From contig NC_135569.1 in assembly GCF_964340395.1 (NCBI RefSeq), forward strand, positions 1,757,123-1,821,122: a stretch of DNA of 64,000 bases, in the 5' to 3' direction. Source of the stretch: Glandiceps talaboti (taxonomy: Eukaryota > Hemichordata > Enteropneusta > Spengelidae). This document shows positions 34,670 through 46,665 of this stretch, piece by piece; the stretch's first letter is position 1; each line of letters starts with the position of its first letter. The notes below the pieces were generated by a model, which saw only the letters and a list, made by a program, of their open reading frames with translations, was not told the DNA's origin and did not search any database. The translations under genes and the position numbers were made by a program.

Positions 34670-37600
34670 GTGTGTGTGTTCACATTATGATACTAGTGTA
34701 TAGTGTATATATACACTAGTATGTTAACCGTATGGTTAAAATCAAAATGAAGAATCGGTCAATTTTTTTTTTCGTGTTACGTGCAATCAAGCATAGCCCG
34801 TAAACAGTGTCTACATTAGTTAGGTATGTCTGTACAGACTGACATGAAAGCCAACACAATATACGGTGAACTCAGTCAGAAAACGATAAAAGTGGATAAC
34901 TTCCTGCCAACCAGTCTAATCAAATATCAAATATTTACGACTAGTGGTAGCCATTATTATAAAGATCGCTGTATAGCGGCTAGGTGAATACACAGGAGTG
35001 GTCCACGCATATTCAGTGTATCAATTATGCATGGAAGGTAATTTGCTGTTGTACTGGTATTGTGTGGAACAGCTGAATATATCGATATATATATAGTGTA
35101 TGTTTTTTATACACAATGTTTTATGTACACTGAGTTTGAACAGGTTTTTCATTAACACCGAATGTGCGTATCAATAGTTCTCTGTGTGTACATGTAACGA
35201 CTTTTAAAACGCCTGCAAGCAAAGCTCGTGCACCTTTCTCTTAAATTATGCATACTTTTGGATATTTTTGTCAGGGGTTGCATATTGTCCTGGGACTCTA
35301 TACCCAAACAAAACAGTTCATTAACAAATAAAATTACCTTTAATTGTGCGGCTGACCATGCATACATCATGACTTAGACAGTACTTTCATTTCATGAAAT
35401 CTACTACTATACATGCATTATTCTGAATGAAAGACGTCAATCCGCCATTACTACATACTCAACAAGTCTTAACATGTATGTATGTAAATAAATGGCATTT
35501 ACACAATATAAAATTATCAACAAACTCTTAAAGGATTCCACGAGTAAATTAACAAACATTTTTCCCGATACGGTTTTATTATGTTCAGTCATTTCCGTGC
35601 ACCCTATGTTAATGGGGAAATGTTTACAATCGGGACGTCGAACATCGAATGAAACACAAAAAATGTGTTTTCTCTCAGGCCAAATATATTTGTACTCTCG
35701 ACGATGTCGTAAAAAGGCCAGTGGTTTTACGACGATCGTGATATTGTTGATCTTGAAGTTATGATTTTGTGAAACTTTAAATCTATGATGTATTTCTTAA
35801 TTTCATTTTACGGCAGTACGTTTATACAATGATAGATTGTATTCGTCGACTTCACCGCTATAAACTTCACAGAACCCAGAACCTGTCGTTATGGAAATAA
35901 TAGTTACTTTGAACATTTAGCAGTCCTCGACTAATATATTTGACAGTGAATTCACTTTGCATCGTTTAATTGCAATGAAAACTGGCGCACTGACGAGAGT
36001 TCAACCGAACGTTGAATTGCTCGTACGTTTGCACATTGACCCTACGTGTAGAGTATATGGTATGGTGGACTTCGAAAGAAAGGCTTTTAAAAACGAACCA
36101 TCGATGAATCCCGACCAATGGACCTTTCTATTTTCTCTACTAATATTACAATTACCCAAGCAATACTCTACTGTTAAATATCAGTTTTATTCTCGTCTAT
36201 ATACTAGTAGTCTTTTTATAGTAATTATTCAGCTATAATATATGAATAATTCACAATTATTGGCAGTGAAGCTGTGTTTTGCTATCCCATAATGCCATAG
36301 GTGAGTGCTATAATCACCATTAATAGTCCAACCAGGTGTCGAACATTTACTAAATGGTCTTCTCTAGTATTAAAACTGTTAACGTGGTGTGTTGACTCCA
36401 ATTCGTTGTTTATATCTGATAACAATTTTTAGATCGATATCGAGGGGGAAAAAGAGCTCGATTAGGATTTTAAAAATTGTGAATATTATTATTAATTAGG
36501 CAAGATATTATTGATTTTAATGTTTTGACTTTGTGTCCTGTTGTATCGTGTAGGATCTATGGTTGTATTACGGTTTGCATCTTGGCGAGGTTGTAAGCTT
36601 TTATAGAACATTTGACTGTGTTTGACATTATAAATATTTCTCATGTTAGTGTGTCCATGAATGTTACTTTGTATTAGGGGAGATCTCCCATAATACATCC
36701 ATGGTGCCCGGTGGGTCTAACTATGATTCAACAATGTTACCATTCTTGTCAAAACATTCCAAAAAGGAGGCCTACGTCATTCTATAAAACCAGTTGCCAC
36801 ACGGACAGCAAGTGTACGGTTTTAAATTCCACAGTAGCTCTACAAACCACACAGTTACATATAAACTCCATTAAGCCAGTCCATTACTTGATATGTTTGG
36901 CTTCCTTTTATCGAGAGAATCAGTTTGATTGTACAGTAATGTGATTCCAAATGACAACAAAACAAAGTAAATTTAAATAACAAACAAACATACTGATTTG
37001 GCTATGTTACAAGCGTCGTATTTCCCCTCTCAATTCCAACAGGTGTCTTTACTCAAAGAAACTTGACTTGAAAGTTACTTCTTGTGGCGTTTGAGAAGGT
37101 GGCGTTTCTAAATTTATGTAAATTATTATTTGCAGATTTCAATAATCGTGAATATATTTGGGGACTATATTTCGGCCCTCGACTACCGTGGATATGTAGC
37201 GATGTTACGTAACAAAATAAATGACACATTTGTACGTCTGAGTCTATCTACTCGGTAAAGCTAGCTATTGATTGGGTCCGAAAACAAGACATGGCCATCG
37301 TGACGATAATTTCTGTAGGACGTGAACACATTGTCCACTAAGCACACTTTTTCATAAATCGCAAACACATTAAGGATACCACATACCTCTACGATGTAAA
37401 AAATCATTGGATTTCCACCGTGTGTGTTGTTTTCCAGGGCATAAAAATGCCGGGATACAAATGCTGATTGCTGGCTTCCCAAAGCGTCGGTAGCACCTCG
37501 GGCAACCAGTAGTCATGTGACTAGATAATTCTTGTTTGATTGGCTATTCAGTCATTTAGCTCCAGCTTCCGGAATTACTCTCTGAGTTGAAAATCGATAG

Positions 37601-38540
37601 TGAGGTGAATTCAATATTGGTGTAAACATTGAAAAGACGCCTGTCATGCTATGATCCAATGAACAAACCAATATTCGTCTCTTTGCAAGGTTTGTTCTAA
37701 AAATTACCAATATTAACTGAAAAAATCCACAGTTTTTCCACTGAGGTTGTAGTCCGCTGAGATGCGCGTCGTATGATCGTGCTATCGGATACTGCTTTCA
37801 TAAAGAGAAGTTTGCCCATACCTGGACAAGGGCTGGACGCGACATGACGTATCCTACCATCGTCGCAAACCACGGCCCGTTTTACGCGCCGTCCCGGATC
37901 CCACTGGCTTTATTTCGAAGTGTAGCGGAAGAAATAACAGCTGTGGTTTGCGAGAATGTATCTCACAGTCTACCACGACCCTAGAAGCTTTAATAAATCT
38001 ACACTACTTACAATAAATAACTGATTAACAATGATAAAGAAAGTGACATATTTATAATGATTGAGTAATGGAGAGAAGCAGATCACAAAAAGAACAGTAG
38101 TTGTATGTGTCAACATATAGGCAAAATATTTTACATGTACTAGTAAACGACTATGGTAGCGGCCTGTTTACATCACGATCTGTGTTTTGCTTCGATGTCT
38201 TACTAACCGGGGACAGCGAAGCAAAATCATGTAAACCGGTTAGAACTATGGTAGATGTATCGTGAATACCAGGTATAGTTTAAACCACAAGAAAAGTCCA
38301 AAGCCTGAGTAGGCGACAGTACCTGACTAATCTGGCAACTAATCTACCCAATTGGTATATTTACTTGTTCCCTTGTTATCATTATGATGATTTATTTTTG
38401 AGAGTATTGTGGAAATCAATATGCGTCTAGTTGAAGTCGACACCAAGAAACTTTTAGTGGAAATAAAGTGGAATCTAGCCCATAGGAAGTGACGTTGTAG
38501 ACCTACATGATTTGCTTCCACGACTCGAATCTGACTAGTT
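33395..38540. other. Interval between the divergent kelch and BCAS2 genes
   Basis: No certain coding exon. A (GT)n tract lies at about 34626-34678. A short repeat GCGGAAGAAATAACAGCT ... GCGAGAATG occurs at about 33544 and 37926; near 37863 its reverse (CGTCGCAAACCAC) lies about 80 bp before GTGGTTTGCGA, giving a small inverted repeat. A minus-strand frame at 37261-37510 is discussed under findings. Upstream non-coding exons of the kelch gene may lie here. Confidence 0.45.
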
Positions 38541-38541
38541 T

Positions 38542-38646
<105 letters not shown>

Positions 38647-38679
38647 TACAATGATTGAAGACAGTTCGTGCATGCTTAT

Positions 38680-38766
38680 ACATTTGAGGTCACGGCTCGC
38701 GGGGTCACAGCAGACAGTGCACTCCACTTCCGTCCATTTAGTGCCCAAGATGCATTGCAAATCAAC
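38680..38766 (+). promoter_or_regulatory. Candidate BCAS2 core promoter / 5' UTR
   Basis: Between the GAAA tract and the ATG lie two GGTCA half-sites (GAGGTCACGG, GGGGTCACAG) and CCACTTCCGT, an ETS-type site about 40 bp before the ATG. No TATA box is seen, as is usual for a housekeeping gene. Motif matches are by eye. Confidence 0.35.
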
Positions 38767-41700
38767 ATGGCGGGCGAAGTAACTGTGGATGCGTTGCCGT
38801 ATTTTGATCAGGGATACGATGAGCCAGGAGTGAGAGAAGCGGTAGGAATATGTGATTTTCAGACTATATAATCTAAGTCTGTAACCATACCTGTATATAA
38901 CAAAAACAAAACATGTAAGATAAGGATGATAGCGGCGAATATTTATGAGAAGCCCAATCGCCGTGTACACGATGTTCAAACTTCCATTGTAAACAATGTG
39001 TACTACTCCTGCTTGCAGACGGCGCACGATGAATGTGCACTGTCGCATGTCGGAGTGTAGTGTGTATCTGTTTCTCCCATCTTTTTCAAGGAAGTGTTAA
39101 TTATAAAAGTAATCAGGTGATAAAATTCTCTTCAAACATTTCACAAGTCTGAGCAGTTATTTAAGAAACTCGGTGTAGCTGGTATCATAAATGTAGTTCT
39201 GCTTGCGTCTGTAAAGAAAACATGAGGGGGACATTCTCAGAATCACAGACAAGTAATTTTCGTGTCCAAAATTACTCCGTCCTCAAGCAGGACTAATATT
39301 ATACAGATACATGTAATGGCGCATGATGTACCTAATACAAGTTTCTTCGTTCTCTGTTGATTATCATATACTAATGTTATATTGTTAGCCAATTTAGTTA
39401 GCATTCAGTGTCCTAGCCTAATAAATCGACAATAATGCATGAGCCATCTGTACAGTAGATTGACATCTGTATACAAGCATATAAGTATCACCCTCCTCTG
39501 TGATACAAGCATAGACCCTACACACTGGAGTTATGATTACATTTACATTATTTGTCATTTCCAGGCATATGCATTGGTGGATGAAGAATGTAGAAGATAC
39601 AGACCAACCAAGAATTACTTGGAGTACCTACCTCCACCAGACTACTCAAGTTTTGAAACAGAAGTGATGAAGAATGAATTTGAAAGACTTGGATCCAGAC
39701 AACCTATGGAAATGCTCAGTATGAAAAGGTTTGTATTTATACAAAGACAGATTTACCTTTCATTTCATATAATAACAATAATAATGAAACACATTGATAA
39801 AGTGAGTTCCATAATGGTGTACAATTATTACTCATGGCACAGACCTATAGTGACACAATGTCTAATAGCTCCAACTCACCCTGGGAATCACAGGCTGTAA
39901 TCGATAGGGAACTTGCAATCTAGACTGAGCATGCTCAGATGCAAAGGACTATGGGGTTATATGTAGTTATTGTAGTACCCAATCTAGAGCTGTCGATAGA
40001 ATAAATTTCCTACAATGGTGAGGGTAACCATGACTACATTATCTGTGGTTACAAACAATGTAACAAGACTGTTTACAATACTGATTGATTCATATATCAT
40101 GTTTCCCATGATGCAACATTCATGATATTCCCCAATTATACAGCTTAGTTGACTGAAACACAATCATAGTTCAAATCTTGCTCTAGGACTTACACCATTC
40201 AGAAACAAACGTTGGTGGCAAAGACTCAAACCTGCTACCTAGAGATTCAAAGCATTCATTGCAGATAAGTACAAATTTTATCCTGTAGATCCAGTGTTAA
40301 ACCGTCTTTGCAAGATCTTAAATTTTATGTTTGTTGGTATTAGTTTATGTATACTCTTTACTCATAAAACTTCTCTTCTTTTGTCAGATATGAATTACCA
40401 CAGCCTCCACCAGGAAGACAAAATGATTTGGCTGCATGGAATGAATGTGTGGAAAATTCCATGGCACAGTTAGAACACCAGGCAACTAGGTAGGCAATCA
40501 TGATATCACCCAGACATCAAGTTTTAGCATTCAAAGTAAAAAGACAAGATTGTAACTGGTACTACACATACAGTCTCTGTTTCTGTGTCATCACAACACG
40601 TGTCAGTCTACTGTTTTGCACTGCAACTTCATAGTTTTTCGATGATTATACTTTAAGATAGTTTATCATGCACAAACCAAGGTATTTTAACTACTGTGAT
40701 ACTGTATTCTCAAAATGATGTCATTGTATTCTTAGGGTATCACAGCAGTTTATTAGACTAAGATATGTCGTGATGTTTCGCCCTCACCGGCCTCCTCTCT
40801 GTTGGGGGTTGCCTGATGTTTGAGGGCGCCCTGTCATGGCGTATCTTACAGACTAAGCAGTTTATATGATAGGAGATTTGTCAGTGACTGATGGGTTTTA
40901 GACAAGTGATAGTGAAGTGTAAAATTTAAGTAACCTTTTATTTGGAAACAAAAATGACAGAAAATACTCAGTAGTTGCAGATGGTGTTTTTTTAATAAAA
41001 CTTATAAGCAATCGATGGATGTTGATGTATTTCACGGTAGGGTGGTATCGCTGATAGTAGGTTTTACCTCAAGTGACCACATATTCAACCTTATTCAATG
41101 TTTACACTATCTTGATTACAGGGTAATTACATCCATATACCCAAGGCACTGTTATTATAGTGTTAATTTTAGTTTGCATAGGTATCTGTGGTACCATAGC
41201 TGGTTAATAAACAGCAATCTCAAACTATTTACTGTCGCATTCCTTCTCAGGATACAAAACCTTGAATTGATGTCAAAATATGGAAGCAATGCATGGAGGG
41301 CACACAATGAGTAAGTAATGCAGACATATGTAGTGTTTGACATGAATGTAGACTGATTGTACAAAAGATGTATATCATATTAAATTAGAGTTAAAGGGCA
41401 ATGTCAATACAGGGTATCGATGAATTTTCATAAACTTTTTGAGTTCTGGAGAGTCATTTCATGATTTCACATCACTTAAATTTTGAAAATTGCCAATAAA
41501 TATCAAATTGAATCTCTAGTTGAAACACTGCTTCACCTCTTTTGTTCATGGGACTTAACAGACTTGTATATTTATTAGATGCACACTGAATATTCATGAC
41601 TCCTAAGTGCCTATTACTTTTATATACATATTTCCTGGAGTGGGTTCCCTTTAAGGTTATGGATAGTGAGTGTAAGACCCTCTAACATTAAAGGAACAGT

Positions 41701-44700
41701 CCATTCAGACGTATTTCTACCTTTAGTACACTTGTATCGATTACTGCTATCAACTTAAAGGAAAAGTCCAGTCAGACTTATTTCTGCCTTTAGTACACTT
41801 GTATTGATTACTGCTATCAACTTACAGGAAAAGTCCAGTCAGACTTATTTCTGCCTTTAGTACACTTGTATTGATTACTGCTATCAACTTACAGGAAAAG
41901 TCCAGTCAGACTTATTTCTACCTGTAGTACACTTGTATCGATTACTGCTATCACCTTACACCTGTACATGTTATTTTGATGATAACATAACAACTTGGTA
42001 ACTAACTCAAACTGTGAAATCTTGTAAAGAAGTCTTACTGTACTTGACATGTGTTCAGCCATAAGTGTGTTTATGAGAAAAGCTTTAGTGATGACATCAC
42101 ATGTATACCATAATGTCTTTGTCTTGTCACTCTCAACGTTAGTTGTTTCTACTGTGTAAATGTAGAGAGGTAAAGTTCTCAAAAAGGTAAACATAAGTTT
42201 TCTTTTCTATCTTTTCTTTTTTAGACTTTTGGTGAAAATGCTTGAACTTTCTCAGAAGCAGCTACAAGATATAAGGTAGGGGAACAGAACATATAGTAAC
42301 TTGTCTGACACTATCTAAAGTGAATTTGGGACAAGTAGATCATCAGATTGTTCCAAGTGTACTGCTTGCCATATTCCTGATATCAGAAAAACAAAAGATT
42401 GCATAGTTTAGCCACGACGAGATATTCAGGAGCGACATCTGGACCATAACAGTCGACTACTATTGCCTCTTGTGAAAGAATCGTTCATTTCCTAGTGTTT
42501 CACACAATGTTTATAGCATTCTCAAACAATTACAAATATTCTGCTAGCTTTGTTTCAAAGCATGTGACTTTCAGGAACTCAAGATGTTTATATTTTGTTG
42601 ACTGCTGCATGTACTGCCGTGTAATTTTAGCCCTCATTTTTCCTTGTGTAGGGTGCAGCTTCTTGTGGCACTTTTTAAAAAAATACTGCAAGGTGGGGGT
42701 AACTAGAAAATGGCACATGGTCCACTTCTTTCATAATGATGTGGACTAGAGGAAAACAAAGTAGATGGATATACAGTTTCATGAAAAAAAAACAGGGCTA
42801 TGCAGAATTAATGTCACCCAAGGTCAGATTGAAACATCAAAACTTGAAAATTTAGTGACTCTATTTCACTGTTCATAAAATGATTGATTTTTTTCCTAAC
42901 AGGAAAGAAATTCAAGAAATAAACTGGAAGAGGAAAAATGATCAGGTAAATAATATAGTGAACTCATCCAGATTAACTGTGATTAGGTAAAATATGCAAA
43001 TATGCCAATAAATATTATTGTTTCATGTTACCTAGATATCATTGCTAATACACGTGAAGAGAAAGTGTGGCATTATTCCATCCATAGACATTCACTGTCA
43101 GCAAGACAAGACAAGACAAGACAAGACAAAAACTTTTGTTCAAGAATATTATCTATTATGCAAAAAAATTCATTCCTTTACCTTCAGTTAAGATTATCTA
43201 CTGTTTCACCAATGTTTTCATCAGGGGCCAGATTCCATTCACAACTAACTAACCTTATTTTATTATCTGTCCTGACAGGTCAAAGCAGGGTCTCAGATTC
43301 CATTCACAACTAACTAACCTTATTTTATTATCTGTCCTGACAGGTCAAAGCAGGGTCTCAGATTCCATTCACAACTAACTAACCTTATTTTATTATCTGT
43401 CCTGACAGGTCAAAGCAGGGTCTCAGATTCCATTCACAACTAACTAACCTTATTTTATTATCTGTCCTGACAGGTCAAAGCAGGGTCTCAGATTCCATTC
43501 ACAACTAACTAACCTTATTTTATTATCTGTCCTGACAGGTCAAAGCAGGGTCTCAGATTCCATTCACAACTAACTAACCTTATTTTATTATCTGTCCTGA
43601 CAGGTCAAAGCAGGGTCTCAGATTCCATTCACAACTAACTAACCTTATTTTATTATCTGTCCTGACAGGTCAAAGCAGGGTCTCAGATTCCATTCACAAC
43701 TAACTAACCTTATTTTATTATCTGTCCTGACAGGTCAAAGCAGGGTCTCAGATTCCATTCACAACTAACTAATCTTCCTATTTTATTATCTGTCCTGACA
43801 GGTCAAAGCAGGGTCTCAGATTTCAGGATTAGAAACAAGGTAAGAAATAGTGGACTAGAAGATTTATAAAATAACTTAGTACAAACAAAGTGATTAGTTA
43901 TCAATTACTAGTACCATACCATATCGTATCGTATCATAACATGGCATACCATACCATATGGTGCCATATGTAATACATGTACCAACCAGATTCTTGTATG
44001 ACCCAGTACTAGTACCAACCCAGTGCTAGTACCAACCCAGTGCTAGTACCAACCCAGTGCTAGTACCAACCCAGTGCTAGTACCAACCATGGCCTGTATC
44101 ACTCAGTGCTAGTACCAACCCAGTGCTAGTACCAACCCAGTGCTAGTACCAACCCAGTGCTAGTACCAACCCAGTGCTGGTACCAACCCAGTACTAGTAC
44201 CAACCCAGTGCTAGTACCAACCCAGTGCTGGTACCAACCCAGTGCTAGTACCAACCATGGCCTTTATCACTCAGTGCTAGCACTAACACTCCAATAGCTT
44301 GTGCTAGCAACTGAAATGGTTAATGGATACATCAACCCAAAATTAATTAACTCCAGACTAGCTCAATGCTAACACTAGGCTGGCACTAACACCTCATCAA
44401 CATATGTCAGCAACTGGAAAGGTTAATGCCTTCATCAGCTCTATGTTAATGCGAGGCTAACCCAGTGTGGACATCAAGGTGGCACTAACACCTCACCAGG
44501 TTATGCTAGCAACTAGAAGATTTATAAAATAACACTGAAATGCCCCATAATGCCTTCTGCAGTGCTATGTTAATGCTAGACTAGCTCAGTGCTAACACCA
44601 GGCTGGCACTAACACCTCATCAACATATGTCAGCAACTGGAAGGGTTAATGCCTTCTGCATCTCTATGTTAACGCTAGGCTAACCCAGTGTGGACATCCG

Positions 44701-45078
44701 AGTGGCACTAACACCTCACCAGGTTATGCTAGCAACTGGAAGGGTTAATGCCTTCTGCAGTGCTATGTTAATGCTAGACTAGCTCAGTGCTAACACCAGG
44801 CTGGCACTAACAGATCATTACACGTTAGCAACTGGAAAGGTTAATAACCCTATGTTAACAATAGGCTAGTCTGGTATAAAGTCAGGCTGACACGTCATAT
44901 TCAGTGTGATGATTTAATTACTTCCTTGTAACTTACATGTTTCTGTGTTTCCATCAACAGTTGGGTACAGCTGGTAACTAAAAACTATGAAATAGAAAGA
45001 GCTATCCTAGAACTTGAACGAGAAGTTGAAGTATTGCAACAAGAACAAGAACGGAGAAAACGCCAGAAAGTACAGTAA
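38767..45078 (+). CDS. BCAS2: Pre-mRNA-splicing factor SPF27 (BCAS2), 8 exons
   Basis: Exons 38767-38841, 39565-39728, 40388-40489, 41251-41310, 42225-42275, 42903-42945, 43802-43839 and 44961-45078 join in phase into a 216-aa protein (human about 225). Recognition blocks: '[19 protein letters not shown]' at the start, '[10 protein letters not shown]' and '[19 protein letters not shown]' in the middle, '[10 protein letters not shown]', '[13 protein letters not shown]', and a coiled-coil C-terminus with '[13 protein letters not shown]'. BCAS2 is a core subunit of the PRP19/CDC5L (NineTeen) complex in the nucleus, needed for spliceosome activation, and also interacts with RPA in vertebrates. 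The start matches the family (MAGEV). The very C-terminus is shorter than in vertebrates. Introns 4, 6 and 7 contain tandem arrays; that in intron 6 includes copies of the exon 7 acceptor. Confidence 0.96.
39903..40122 (-). mobile_element. MITE family A, copy 2 (reversed, one end eroded)
   Basis: Begins ATAGGGAACTTGCAATC, then TAGACTGAGCATGCTCAGAT, the reverse of the right half of copy 1, and continues to CCCATGATGCAACATTCA. The last TIR is not recognisable. In BCAS2 intron 2. Confidence 0.8.
41088..41160 (+). repeat. Single dispersed copy of the 57-kb tandem unit
   Basis: CATATTCAACCTTATTCAAT, GTTTACACTATCTTGATTAC and AGGGTAATTACATCCATATA parallel the left end and first unit of the array at 56.97-57.36 kb, but here the unit occurs once. 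BCAS2 intron 3. Confidence 0.65.
41690..42080 (+). repeat. Family B repeat with an internal 66-bp tandem array
   Basis: About four units of roughly 66 bp (AAGGAAAAGTCCAGTCAGAC plus TTATTTCTGCCTTTAGTACA plus CTTGTATTGATTACTGCTAT) are followed by the rest of the family B sequence (GATAACATAACAACTTGGTA, AATCTTGTAAAGAAGTCTTA). At 23.5 and 45.1 kb the same unit is present once. BCAS2 intron 4. Confidence 0.8.
43231..43818 (+). repeat. 65-bp minisatellite spanning the BCAS2 intron 6 / exon 7 boundary
   Basis: Nine units start at 43231, 43296, 43361, 43426, 43491, 43556, 43621, 43686 and 43751. The first eight are nearly identical; the last is 3 bp longer and leads into the real exon. Each unit contains TTATTATCTGTCCTGACAG followed by GTCAAAGCAGGGTCTCA, that is, the intron's acceptor plus the first 17 nt of exon 7. 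There are thus eight perfect copies of the acceptor upstream of the genuine one at 43801/43802. A read from a decoy acceptor hits an in-frame TAA after 12 codons. Confidence 0.97.
43990..44285 (+). repeat. 17-bp minisatellite
   Basis: About 14 units of CCCAGTGCTAGTACCAA with minor variants (CTGG, ACTAG), interrupted by two copies of an ACCATGGCCT-TATCACT block at about 44087 and 44255, implying segmental duplication inside the array. BCAS2 intron 7. Confidence 0.95.
44286..44880 (+). repeat. Long-period degenerate tandem repeat
   Basis: Recurring blocks GGCTGGCACTAACACCTCAT, GTTATGCTAGCAACTGGAAG, GGGTTAATGCCTTCTGCA and TGCTATGTTAATGCTAGACT alternate with a spacing of about 110-130 bp over four to five rounds. 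The CTAG/AGTGCTA motifs resemble the adjoining 17-bp array, suggesting common origin. BCAS2 intron 7. Confidence 0.8.
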
Positions 45079-45094
45079 CTGAGCACGAGTGAAC

Positions 45095-45300
45095 TTTTAA
45101 AAGTAATATGCAGTCAGACTTATTTCTGTCTTTTGTACACTTGTATTCATTACTGCTATCAACTTACATATGATTATGGGTGATAAAATAGCACTTTGAT
45201 AACTTATTCAGCTTTGAAATCTTGTAAAGAAGGCCTACTGTACTTAACATGTGTTCAGCCATTTCGGGGATTTCCTGCAATGGTTTATGGGAAATCCTCT
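45095..45300 (+). repeat. Dispersed repeat, family B, copy in the BCAS2 3' flank
   Basis: AATATGCAGTCAGACTTATT, TTGTACACTTGTATTCATTA, GGGTGATAAAATAGCACTTT and AATCTTGTAAAGAAGGCCTA, matching the 23.5- and 41.7-kb copies in order. It begins 17 bp after the BCAS2 stop, so it is probably part of the 3' UTR. Confidence 0.75.
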
Positions 45301-45744
45301 TGTGATGACATCTGTCAACAAGACATTTTCAAAGTGTATACACCATTTTACACAGCAGCTTTTGAAACATGAACTTCCTTTGCTGCTTAAGTTTAATGTC
45401 ATTTCTTTTATCACCCTTGTCAGAACTACAGTGTACTGTTACTAGGCAACAAGTCACTTGGCTTTATGTTTTATTTCTGACCTCGGTTTTCAGTGTTATT
45501 TCTGAACACTAGCGGATGAAATAAGGTGTTTGGTGTGGTGCCATTCACTAGGAAAGCAGACGCATACCCATACATAACAAGAGTTAAACATTATAGCGGT
45601 GTACATACCATGATTATCTTCTTTCTGTAGAAAATTTTGAGATTTCTGAGGATACTCTGAGATGTGTTGTGCAATGAGGTGCTTTGACACACTAAACAAA
45701 ATGGAAATTGATGATTGACTGAGAGTTTTTGTGTAATGAAGTTT

Positions 45745-45992
45745 AATAGGGAACTTGCAAACCCACCATGTTGAATGTTGCATCATGGGAAATGTGATAA
45801 ATACTACTCAATTAGTATTGTAAACAATAATGTTACATTGTTTGCAACCACGAATAATCAATTCATAGTTACCCTTGACCATTGTGGGAGGTTTATTTTA
45901 TCAGTAGCTCCAGATTAGGTAATACGATAACCAGATAATCCCATAATCCTTTGCATCTGAGCATGCTCAGTCTGGATTGCGAGTTTCCTATT
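45745..45992 (+). mobile_element. MITE family A, copy 3
   Basis: Full-length 248-bp copy, AATAGGGAACTTGCAAACCC to GATTGCGAGTTTCCTATT, same orientation as copy 1 and very similar to it. Between BCAS2 and SIGMAR1. Confidence 0.88.
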
Positions 45993-46547
45993 GTTTTGTC
46001 AGAGTCTAGGTCAGGAAGTGAATTATAATGACAATGATGGCAAAGAGTTTTAGATGATAAACTCCTTATCGCTGTAAAACCATGAAAGTTATTCTCCAGA
46101 ACCAAGTTTACGAAAAATGTCTTTTATTCTGGAGTGGTGTTCCCCTTTAATTTCCAAACTAAAATACGATCAAAATCAATACTACTTGTTAGCAAACAGG
46201 CCTAAAATGTCATTTTCAATTACACAGTAATGAGACAATTGTAGAATTTTTTTTCTTTAGAGGAATTTATTTCTACTGCCAAGTGATATTTCAAACAAAG
46301 ATGGAAATATTTTTTCAGAAAATAAAACGCTTTCTTTTCAGATACTTATTTGTAGTAATCCACTGTCATTCTTTACTACCATTGTAGTCATTATCTAGAC
46401 ATGTTTGTAATCAGAGCACGAGTTGTATCAGTGATGGACAATTAACATCGGCTTTGAAAGTGTCAGAAAATCTTAATAAGTGTTGGAAAATCTTCACATT
46501 ATATACATACTATAAAATCTCATACATACACACTTAATCAGAGCACA

Positions 46548-46665
46548 TAGAAATCTAGCTGCTAGACCCCTTAGGCTATGCTGCATACAGTAGTCTAGCT
46601 GCTAGACCCCTTAGGCTATGCTGCGTACAGTAGTCTAGCTGCTAGACCCCTCGGGCCATTCTGTT
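46548..46665. repeat. About 50-bp tandem repeat, 2-3 units
   Basis: TCTAGCTGCTAGACCCCTTA plus GGCTATGCTGCATACAGTAG repeats twice with a third partial unit; each carries the palindrome TCTAGCTGCTAGA. Confidence 0.85.

Noticed and set aside
35492-36238. Two plus-strand frames of about 90 codons upstream of BCAS2
   Set aside because: No domain, no good acceptor or donor, and no counterpart in the BCAS2 N-terminus, which is complete with exon 1 at 38767.
39439-39900. 153-codon plus-strand frame taken as one exon
   Set aside because: Only 39565-39728 is coding (BCAS2 exon 2). The rest is intron and runs into the reversed MITE copy.
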